Part shown: positions 50,839 through 61,774 of the stretch, in pieces | Numbering within the stretch: the first letter of the stretch is position 1 | Layout: every line of letters starts with the position of its first letter | Source of the DNA: Eumeta japonica | Lineage: Eukaryota > Arthropoda > Insecta > Lepidoptera > Psychidae | Assembly: GCA_005406025.1 (NCBI GenBank) | Contig: BGZK01001340.1 | Span: 104,372-168,371 of the forward strand | DNA: 64,000 bases | Reading direction: 5' to 3' | Program-made: the position numbers and the translations under genes | Notes under the pieces: model-generated | Seen by the model: the letters and a program-made list of their open reading frames with translations, nothing else | Told to the model about the DNA's origin: nothing | Database searches by the model: none

Positions 50839-51849
50839 CTAGCGTGAGGATCATTACTTCAGCATTAAAGCTATGAAATACAAAGATGTCTTCCTACCCC
50901 GTTCCTGAATAAGTTTTGCCAAATTTCACAAAAAATGCTACCTTTTTTGCTATCAACTTTTGTCGCCGCTTTTCGTGTATCTGTAATGGTTCTGGTTCGA
51001 TTTCTAGTGAATGCGCGTTTCGAAGTGGACGATTACAATCGTAAGCAGCAATGGATACGTGCATCGCACTAATTTTTATTGATAACTAGTATTATAATTA
51101 TTCAAATATAATACAACGGTTTCAATGCTTTGAAAGACTTAATTTTCAAAATTGACCTCGGATAACTTAAATTCCATAGAATCTTCTGACTTGACAAAAC
51201 CGGTAGAAGTTTTACATGTGTAGAAATAAAATCATACCGAAACAAACTTAGACTTTATTGTTGTTCCTTGTGGCAAATTTCTTTTTTATTGTATTAATAT
51301 ATTTGATCAAAATGAAAACTTAATACAATAATATTATTTCACCATTACATAAATATTTCAATAGTTCTTGGTTGTATATGGAATTAAAATTTGTTTGTCA
51401 TTTTCGAACATGAGCCACAAATTAATTAATTCGATTGTTCAAGATATACAGATTACACAGTATAAAAGTAAACCAAAAATAGGAAATACAGATTAATACA
51501 TTTAGCTAACGGTTATGCAGACACTCTTTGGAATATAGAGAAATATTGGTGAGTTCTATTAAAATTTGATACTAACTAATTAATCCACCACTTATTATAA
51601 CTATGAACTATAATTCATTGTTTATATGATATAGATAAAGTACAAGCGATTCACACTTAATATATCTATTTAATCAGAACACATTGAAATAATCTGCAAC
51701 TTGGTGATGTAGTCTCGTAATATTCAATCTCAAAATACATGTGAATACTCAATTTAAAAAAGTTGAAGTATAAATGTCTCACAGTGCTGAGGTCTAAAGA
51801 ATACACATACTGCGGAAGAAAAAGTGTAAAATTTAAGAACAATGATTAC

Positions 51850-52038
51850 CTTGTATGTCCTCACCGATGTCGGCACCGGAAGGTCCCGGCCTCGGGTCCT
51901 GTGTGGCTTCGAGCGCCAAAATCAACATGTCTATCGGCGTGGCCATGATCAATCTTGAGCACTGTTCAGCAAGTCTTATATCGTTCGCCGTCAGATTAGC
52001 AATGCCGGTTCTTCGTCGTTTCGCTTTTAATGGCACTT
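51850..52038 (-). CDS. Exon a, unit 3
   Basis: 189 nt, identical in reading to unit 2, including the Pro variant. The frame is also open upstream to 52135 without an ATG. Confidence 0.65.
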
Positions 52039-53750
52039 CTGTCCCGCCCCCGCCCGCTTCACGCCCGACAAGGAGGCGCGGCCGCGACACGAACAGCGCC
52101 ACCCCATTATGAGCCCTCCCGACGCGGGCCCGCACTTCCTCCTGGCACTAATATCGCCTGCACGCAGTTATACGGCGAGAGCTTTCGCAGTAGCTATTGT
52201 AGACGGTGCGTAAAAAAACACTCGACTGTTTTATTTATTGCTATTGTTTACGCTTCTGCGTATTTACGCCCTTTTTTCCGACTCACTGAGGTTGTTCGTA
52301 CTTTTGCCAATAAGTACCGATAATCATGATGATCTATTATGTACCTTTTTCTACTAGTGACTTCAGATCGGTCATGTATTTTTTCGACGAAGCACACGCT
52401 AAAATACTTCATAATTTTGAAATAGTAGTTTTAATAAGTAATAACTCACTTTCACGAATATAAGGGTGCCTCTAAACGCAACAGAATACATAAAATAGAT
52501 ATTTATGCACTTAGTTGAAATAGTACGAAGTACATAGATATCGTATTGACTCGCGCTTAATGACTCGATCAGGCTTAATTAGTCTTATTGTTTCAAATCG
52601 GTCGTACGCCAAACACTTTGAAGACACGTGAATTTCCCAATACTGGTCGAAGCAACGGCGTGGGGACCACGTGCTCTGGTGCCCCGCGCCGAGCGATGTC
52701 CTGGGGTTGTACGACTGCAGACGCAACTTGAATGCTCATCGGCAATTTATTATTAGAGAATACTGATATTCCTCGGTCGCCCGTTTGCATTTTCCTTTAG
52801 TTGAATCGACGATCTATAGAGAGATCATGATGGTAGTCGGTAACGAGCATCAAAACGTTTGTTTTTTAATCAATGAAATCAACGTCTGCAAGTAAGAAAT
52901 AGGTAGTCTGATTAAATGTTTGATACCTTAAGATTTCTTCTTTATATATATATACGAAATCTTCAAATTGCGATTACCGAAATTAGTGTTTTGAAATTAT
53001 TCAATAATACGTGTATAACACACACCTGATTTTTAGTTCAAATTAGAAACTTGATTTTATTTATAGAATTTGGCACGACATGGTAAGGTCAGTAGATTGT
53101 AATGAAAACGATACGAGTAAAATGGTTGTGCCATATTCAAGGACATCACGAAGCTGTAAAAGCTCTCAGTTCGGCTACGGTGCGTAGTGCGGCACTGCTA
53201 CGACACGTGGGTGCCGTAGGTGGCTGCGGGCGGTGTCTTATTACTTTGAATGAACAAACCACATCGGCCAGTACGTTGTAACGATTTCGATAGACATTTG
53301 TATCTAATGTGAACTTTATCTAGGTATTTGCCCTAAAAAATAATATAAAAGAAACCTATGAAAGGCAGTCATTGGGGACTGCCGAGAGAAATAAAAGTGT
53401 CGGTGTTTTCTTACAGATTGTCAATATAACTGTAGTGTCAGAAATTAGAAAATGCATTTTTAATTTGTAATTTGTAACTGAAAATCATTAACGTTCGTCC
53501 GGATTTAACATTTATCGGTGTTTTACGAAGCAATTAAAATATTAAATGTTTAAAATATAAATATTACGATCAATCAAACATCTAAAACCGAATCTATTGT
53601 TAGAAATATGTTCCATTCGCCCGCGTGGTTTCAATGAAAAAAACGAAAACTTATGAGATAATTTTTAAAGTGACAATAATCGCATTGTTTTACAGGATTA
53701 ATTGTAGTAGATTGATAACTATACTGCTTGGATCCGAATGATTAGTATTT

Positions 53751-54500
53751 ATTGCCCTTCTCTTTCTGCTGAAGATGGAGGTGCTGTAGATTCCAATATT
53801 CTTAACTCGTTTTCAAAAAATTTAATGAAATCATCAAACATAGGTAATTTTTGCCATCCATGCGTTTTTCAAAATCCTTACGCCTATTACTGTATATTTT
53901 TGTAAGTTAATATAAAATTCTAAACACGACCATTGAGATACGGAAATATTAATTTTATAAGGCCTTAGTACTTTTAATAAGATGTTTAAAAGTTTTTAAA
54001 GAGCTCACCGTTTTATTAACCGACGTGACAGACAACAAATTATACAATAATTTACCGGTCAATACCTTTCATTACCATAATATTGTTGTAATAAATTTAA
54101 TGCTACTAAATTTTTTTGGTAATTGACAATTATTCAATCAACGTCTTGGTCCCCAGATAAATTACCAATAAGGTAATATAATTTTTCCGTATCTGACTAC
54201 GAATTGTCATTGCCGATAATAGATTTAAATATATCGATAAATGAAAAATATTCCTCTATTCTGCCAGAAAAGGGAGAAAGTTGCAATTTCGGAAAAAACC
54301 CTTTTATTTTGTTTAGGTTCTGTATATTCCAAATGCTTAGAGACATTAGATTGATCAGGAACCAGTTCTGCCTATCTCCGCTTGATATCGTAATAAAGAT
54401 TGGAATAGAAATCGTATTTATTTTGTGGCTTTCAGAACCAAACTCCTCTGGTGTAGACAAAGATTCAATATCGACGTGCTTTTCCACGAAATCATTATAA
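53751..54500 (-). mobile_element. Pao/BEL-type gag remnant, unit 3
   Basis: Same remnant with one more indel inside the FSGRIEEYF neighbourhood. Shares the gtatttattttgtgg variant with unit 2. Confidence 0.75.
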
Positions 54501-57500
54501 ATATTTTCTAAATCTGCGTATCTTATTTAAAATTCTGAACGCCCCTTTATTGAGAGATGCTACATTAGAAATATCGTTCATTTTATCTCAGTTAGAAGTT
54601 AATAAATTATAATGTAGTAAAGACACAGTTAACTTTCTCGGTGCCATAATAAACACAATATAATTACTCACAAATTTTATGTTTAGTATTTCATATTAAA
54701 TAACTTGTACAATAAAAAAGTATTTGTTCTTAAATTTGAACCCTTGAACATTCACGTACGTTATATCTTTACCCACTAAACTCTAATAACAATGTACAAT
54801 TCGAAATTTGTAAGCAACGTGTAATGCGGATGTAAATAGCGCCTATAAATATGGATAGATGGCGCTTTTAAGTACGTATGTACAGATCGTTTTATTGTAA
54901 TAAAAATACTACTTTACATAAATAAAATACTTAAAGTATTCTTAACTTAAGAAACTTTGAGAACATAAATACAACAACTTGGTAAAATGCAAAAATAACT
55001 GTATGCCGACAGTTATTTCCGCGTGTGGTATGTACGAAAATGTTAAAATGTGGATAAATAAATAAATATCATACATATAAAATAAATATTTTACAAAATC
55101 CAAAGCCATGCGTGCTCGAATGGACCAAATGTTTATTTCAAGCTCTTGCCTAATACAAAATCTCAAAATAGTGTATTGCAGTTTCCTCGAAACTTTAAAT
55201 TATGCCGGTCCGCCTCCGAACTTTGCATATGTATAGTGTCGAAAAAAATACCATAGGAAAGGGGAATAATTAGAAAGAAGGCTGACCCCTAGTGGCGTCT
55301 TGGGATCGCACACGCGGCACCGCAATATTAATATATACACATGCAAGTGTTTATGTATATTAATTAATTAGGTTTAGAAAAGCAAATTATGAACCAAAAT
55401 TGACAATCTATTTCTTAAACAACATAAAATCGTCCACGCGGTAACACCTACATTTTGTATGGATTAATAATTAATCAAAACACATGATGACCTTCACGAT
55501 TCCATTAAATCTGATATAAAAGTCAATGCGCGTATTAAGCGCTGACCCTTTTCTACTATGTTTTAAATTTTGTCTGTTTATCGGTAGATACATCTCTCTA
55601 TCTCGATATCGATGAAAAGTGGTATAAAATAAGAATATATGTTTGAAGTATGAACAAATGATAGGCTATATGTGATTTCGATAACCCAATATGTGATGAG
55701 TGAAAGGAAATTTAATTAATGTTTTAAGTTTTTTTAGCCAATGTTCATTTATTTCTATATGACTGTGTACCTATACGTGTGTACCTAACATTGTAAAGAG
55801 GTGTAGGATGTATGTCTGTATATTTGGATGTAAGGAGCGATCTCCAGAACTACTGATCCGGTTCTGAAAATTCTGTCAGTAACAGAAAACTACAATATTA
55901 AGAGCGTTACAGGATATTTTTGATTTTGGTAAAGCAAAGTTTTCACTAGGATATCACAACAAAGGTATAGAAGTCTTTACAAGGTATTCTATTACGTACT
56001 CATTAAAATATAGTGTAAATTCATTACAAATTGAAAACATTAAGGCACACGCCAGTTTATTTCTTGTTTTCGTATAACTGTAAAACGGATTAGTGTAATA
56101 ATAGGAATTCCGCAGCCGCATAGTGCCGGTGGCTAATGAGCTATTGTTGCACTTTTAAGTAAAAAAAAGTCATTCGTTGCATTGTTCCAGGTTTTGTTCC
56201 GTGCTGTAAACTTGAACCGTTGTAGCGAATTAGAAATTTCTCTGTATAATAAAACGTAGCAGGCATTTTGGTCGGCGGATGACGATTTGTGAAACCAAGC
56301 GGCGAGCTACGTAGGCATTGCAATATCAATTATGGTTTTTCAATAAAAAACCATTCCTTATTTTCTTTATGCAATTTATACCTACTTTATGTAATACGAT
56401 GACATTTAATAATATACTGCAATACGATAACGGTCAGAACTGCCGATATGGAACTGTTATAAGGACGTCCTTAGACGGGTGCGAAGCTTAACAAATTATT
56501 CTGTAAATAAAGTATTGAGCTCCAATGATTTTAACTTATGAGAGTATTGCTGTAGTATGTACTTATGGCTCAAGTAAATTGTGTATGTAAACATTTTAAT
56601 TCTATCCCCATATTCGTGACGATTGTCTTTAAAAAGAAGTTTCGTTCCGTTGTATGCCTTCATACTCCATGTCCAGTCAAGTTCGGCTCATCCGTGACCT
56701 TAATCCTAATTAAGAATTAAGTACTATAGGTACCTATACCTATCTCGTTTTGGACAAATTAATCAAATTCATTAAACAAACGTAATAATTACTAATTGCA
56801 AAAGATATTATATTTCAATACGTTATGACGAAAAATCATTTTTGCAAATTATAAAATATTCGATTTTTCACAAAAACTAAATTGGTTGTAATACGTTATT
56901 AAATATCTCTTACTAACTATCTCTTTACTCTCTTATTTTATGGTATGAATAAAAATTATAAATTTGAACAAAACTACCACAATTTTCAAATTGTCAATAA
57001 ATATTTTCTAAGATTTTGGTACTATAAAAACGACGTCGAACGACGGTGGCCCACTGTATCGCGAAGGATATAAATGTAAGAAAATTATTGAATAAATCGA
57101 AAATGTCATTCACAGATACCGCAGGGCGATAGTAATAGTAAGTAGAAATATTTACTTTGTTTTTTATTTCCATATTAAAATAAATTAAATACTCGGAATG
57201 ATAAGGGTACTTGTGCCCTGCCAAAAAAAAAGACACAAAATCCACGCGCTAACTTATCGACTGCGGCGTGCTGAAGCCAAAACATTATTACGATTACTTT
57301 TTTATCTAAAATTAGGACTTTGTTCCTATGGCATGGGACGAAGCGCTTATTTTACTTAAACTCTGTTTTATTTCGTTTCTTTGATTGTGTAAAGTGAATT
57401 TACAATGTGGAAAATTCTCACCCTCGTCAATGAAATTTTCTTTTAGTTCCTGTGAAAAAAATCGATTGAGGCAACTTTAGTTTCAAATATATTTTGATTT

Positions 57501-58233
57501 GAAATATTGAAATCGTTTTTATCGAACACTTTCATATGACCTCACTCATAGCTCACAGGAAAATCCAAACAAAATCTTTGAGTCTTTTATTCTCATAGGA
57601 CGGAAAGTATTCGTGAAGAGAGAACGTGTACTTTAGCCGCGACTGATAAATGCAGTGGTAGAACACTAATTATACGACGGAGTCATGTGCAAATGCTAGT
57701 CAGCGATATTTTTATTTTTATTTTAGTTGTCACAAACAAATTTGAGTCAAATAAGAGCACACAGGCAATATAAACATATAGCTTTCACATTACCGAAACC
57801 TTTAGATACATTTTTACTATTATGAATCAAATTAAAATTAGCACACTTACCTAAATAATTGAGATTCCGAGTCGTTAGAATTTAAACAAAGACTAAATGT
57901 ACCTTATTCGATTCGTAATAAAAGATTTAACATTGCGTTTTTGCAGTTCACAACATTGAGAATAGTAAAGTTCTGGCCTGATGATCCGAGACTTTTCCTC
58001 TGAAATTATGATTACTAATAAGAGAAAACGGAACGGCTCTGAGCAGCATAATAATAATAATAAATGGCATAAGCATGAAATAATTAAACGAATATGTGAT
58101 GACGCATAATTGTATTTTTTTTTAATAAATAAAAGTGTTTATTTTCATTAACTTTATCTAGGTTACAGCTTACATTACTTATTATTGTAACGAAAAAGGT
58201 ATTAAATATTAAAGATAGTGTCTATGAACTCAC
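54501..58233. other. Non-coding upstream DNA, unit 3
   Basis: Matches 9666-13397 of unit 1. No supported gene. Confidence 0.5.
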
Positions 58234-58354
58234 CGGACGGGCGACGACTTCGGCGGCGCGCGTTTCGCCGCTGCAGTCCGACGCCACGGCCGCGCTGGCG
58301 GGATGCAGCGCCTCCGCGCGGCGCCTGCGTCGGGCCGGCCGGGCGCGCCGTGGT
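58234..58354 (-). pseudogene. Second Ala/Pro exon, unit 3 subrepeat B (-5 nt)
   Basis: 121 nt. Each of several G or C runs is one shorter than in the other copies, and the flanking intron shows the same run shortening. This looks like consensus error more than decay. Unit 2 has no counterpart. Confidence 0.6.
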
Positions 58355-58942
58355 CTAGCGTGAGGATCATTACTTCAGCATTAAAGCTATGAAATACAAA
58401 GATGTCTTCCTACCCGTTCCTGAATAAGTTTTGCCAAATTTCACAAAAATGCTACCTTTTTGCTATCAACTTTGTCGCCGCTTTCGTATATCTGTAATGG
58501 TTCCGGTTCCGTTATTTCCGTACAACTCTGTTGTCGTCCGTTTGCATTTTCCGTTTGTTGAAACGAGTATTTAGAAAGAGATTGGTATAGCAATAGGTAA
58601 GGGCCTCGAAACAATTAATGTTTTTCTTAATCCACGAAACCATGCGCTGCAATTAAAACAGATGGTCGGAATAAATGGTCTATAGCTTAGATTTCTTCAT
58701 TTATATGTTCTACATAAGATCATTTAGTGTATACACTATTCTATGGAATATTTTATTTAAAGAGATATTATTATCTCGGCCAATATACACTTGCATAGGC
58801 TACACTTGGACTCATTTGTTCATTTCTCGCTTCTTAATTTGTAAACAGCACGTTTTTTCTTTGAGCTGGAATCGGACTTCCATAGTATTTTAGTTACTGT
58901 TTTATTTTAATTTTACTTTCTAGTTTACGATTATTTGCTCGT

Positions 58943-59137
58943 TTAATTGTTCGCAGACGATTCAATCCTTGCAAAAAAATGAGGTTGAGAAGGTTTTTGA
59001 ACGCTTTCTAGTGCACAAATAGTCAAGTCTTCGAGCCGATCACCTCGACTCAAAGCAACGTATGTCTGGCCCTCGGCGAATAAATGAGTGCTTAAATCAA
59101 GCGAGCTCTGTATAGCATAAGCCGAGCGCGTAAACAT
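58943..59137 (-). mobile_element. Helitron/PIF1-type helicase fragment, unit 3
   Basis: Orthologous copy with the same reading as unit 1. Confidence 0.7.
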
Positions 59138-59734
59138 TAATGGGCATTATGGCCGGTAAAGCGATTTGAGTTCTATTCGAGAATTTATTATTCCATTCTA
59201 CTTTTACAAGTATAAGTCTCATAGATATTTGTCATCTCTAAAACCCATTCGGTCTGGTGTCCCTCTCGATAGCGCAAGATGCTCGAGGCGCCAAAAGACC
59301 GCCACATCGATTCTTTCATCTTTAATGAATTTCAGTGCAGCGACAATCGGTCCACCAGTACTGATCTAACAGTATATAATTTGTGGATATTGGTTAATAA
59401 ACTTTGTAGTTACAAGGGAACACGATAACGAACATATATGTATACAGGTCAAATTCATAACTCTACTTTTGAGCTTCGGGGTAAAAACGCAAAGGTATTC
59501 AAAGTCTGTCAGACTGACCCGTTTGGTCTTTCAGCCGCTTCTGATATCTGTCGAATATTTTAAATTACAATATATTTTAAAATAAATAGAAAACTTTTAT
59601 AAATGTCATCTAATTCTATGAAGCATAAATGATAAAACATGTAAAAAAAAAACGAGGAATGTGTGAAAAATAAAATCAGTACAATGTAAGTAATGTCTGC
59701 ACAAATCCATCGACTTATCGTTAGATTCCTTATT

Positions 59735-60211
59735 GACAATTGAGCAATATGTTGCAATAACAAAACCAATAGATTGTCTCATTGCGTGTTTTATGATATT
59801 TTGGACCTGTTCATGATCAATTGTATATCATGTCTCAAATGTGGTCAGATAGCGGCAAAACCATTGAAGCGGAGGGCTTTCGTATAAAATTTGGCTGATA
59901 AGCTCATAGAGCCGCGTTGCGCGAGGGTTCAATACCGTGACTTTGAGAAGGGATATGCCAGTAGCAAAGATATTTTAAAAATTGAAGATGCTGTCCCTAG
60001 TACGTCTCAAACACTACAAAACGAAACGCAAAATATGTGTTTCTCCAGGCACAAAGCGCAGGATGATCAAATTTACGTGCCGCCGCTGAATGAAGTCGAT
60101 TTGCGGGAAGCACATAGTTACTGTGTGTTTACTGTGTGATTGTCAAAACTACCTTTTGATCTTTTAATAAACATTGAGTTAATTTAGTAGATATTCCTTG
60201 ATGTAGAAATA
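59735..60211 (+). mobile_element. Truncated piggyBac-like remnant, unit 3
   Basis: Same left truncation as unit 1; the right side is cut further, joining at gaaatatt to sequence about 140 bp deeper in the TCTG-rich block. Several runs are shortened. Confidence 0.7.
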
Positions 60212-60600
60212 TTAATTTGGTAAATGATAAAATGTAGTTGCGCACATGATAGGCCACTGTTGTTTTTACTGTGTGTCTGTCTGTCTGTGTGTGTTTTTAT
60301 AACGTAAGAACGGTTTGACCGATTATGATCAAAATTGGTATACAGTAAGAACATTTGATTTCGTAAATGGGAGGCTATTGTTTTCCGGTTTTTCTGTTTG
60401 TCTGTCTGTACGTTTTTCTGTAATTAATAAAAACTGATTGATGAAAATTTGTTTACCGACAGTAAGACCATGTGATTGCGTAAATAATAGGCTACTGTCT
60501 GTCTATCTGTGTTTTGGCATGTGTGTATGTGTTTTTTATAACTTATGTATAGCTGTATTTTTTATTAGTGAGTTTGTCAATAAAAGTAAATAAAAACATA
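60212..60600. repeat. TCTG-rich interspersed repeat, unit 3
   Basis: Same block with the first internal repeat mostly deleted. Confidence 0.65.
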
Positions 60601-61289
60601 AAGATATATTACAGAATATTGAATCTATGTTCAATGAGACATGAGGTTCAGGGCGTGTGGTTGTTTTTTATGTGACCTCTGACACATAATAGGGTCCAAC
60701 TTAGATCTCAATTACCATTTTTATCAATTGAGACATTTGATAAACATTGTATGTACATGATTACGGTGTAATTAACGGACGCCAACCGACAGCAAGTGCC
60801 GAAAAAAGATATACTTATAATCAAACTTAATGATGTTCACAATCAAATGTTGTACAAAGAAACCTCTTTGAAGGTAGGTGCCTGATTTCGAATATTGAAC
60901 TGGGATCACTTCCCACCTATATTTGTTCTTGGTCTCTCATCTGTGATGAAATCTCGGCAGTAGGCAGTGCAGGCAAATATGTTAGAAGAAACAAAATATG
61001 TTAGAAGAACACTGTGCACTTCCAAAGCGCCGTTTGCGTATCCAGATATCGGACATCCACTCTTGCGGGGGTGAAAAAAGGATCCTAAAACCACCATAGA
61101 CACGTGTCACCTATGATAACCGGTATGCCAGATTTCACAAATCACTTCTCTGAACAAAACATCGCATCGTACCTTACCATCGTTACTTACGAGGATCCCA
61201 CGATAAATACTTACTGTCTGCCTTGACGGTTTTCAAATCAGAAAAGAATACCCACGAATTTTTGTATTTGTAAAAGTTATCATATCGAA

Positions 61290-61774
61290 ATATGATACAA
61301 ATGATATGGCTGATCAATCTAATGAAGGTTTTAATGACACTAACAATTAGATATTCAAAACAGATGCTTTTAAATTTTTTCTTTTTTATGATTCATCGAC
61401 TGAATCGAGTTATAAATGCAAAAAAGTTCCTTTACAGCAAACAAGACGAAGAGCAAGATCGAAAGTGGAGACCGGATGAGGACGGAATCCAGAACGGAAC
61501 CATGGTTGGAATCGAGTGTGGAATTAAAATTAGAACCAAGAGCATATTCGGAATCGGAATAAGGAACGGTGCCGAGGTCAGAAATAAGAGCGGGGCTTCT
61601 TAAACGTAATCTACTTAGTCCGAGACCGGGTTCTGAATTAAAAGCGAGACCGCGATCAAAGTCCAAAGTGAGACAAATCGGTATCGAAATCAGGATTGAG
61701 ATCGAGATCATAAACGGTCGATACGTAAGATAAAGGAACATGTTCAAAGTCCAGTAAATAAAACCAATGAGCAT
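61290..61774. other. Purine-rich block, unit 3
   Basis: Copy of 16590-17046. It lacks the 34 bp cgcgggcgaagccgcgggca-containing segment found at 17052-17085 in unit 1. Confidence 0.4.

Larger units (their letters stand above)
43355..52038 (-). pseudogene. BEN-domain protein gene, unit 3 (frameshifted)
   Basis: Exons 52038-51850, 50838-50713, 46936-46773, 46267-45591, 45199-45088, 45015-44872, 43493-43355. Splice sites are all kept. The 675-nt exon has two single-base insertions (677 nt) and BEN exon 1 has the same -1 change as unit 2, so the full protein cannot be read as written. All three changes lie in mononucleotide runs. The terminal-exon intron carries an extra 0.32-kb insertion. Confidence 0.75.
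49979..57540. repeat. Subrepeat A, unit 3
   Basis: Runs from cactcatagctcacagg at 49979 to the ctttcatatgac junction at 57540, directly followed by subrepeat B. Same structure as unit 1. Confidence 0.85.

Noticed and set aside
20734..52038. Firm pseudogene calls for the unit-2 and unit-3 genes
   Set aside because: All frame breaks lie in homopolymer or GC-repeat runs, and consensus errors of that type are visible elsewhere in the window, so the calls are held at moderate confidence.
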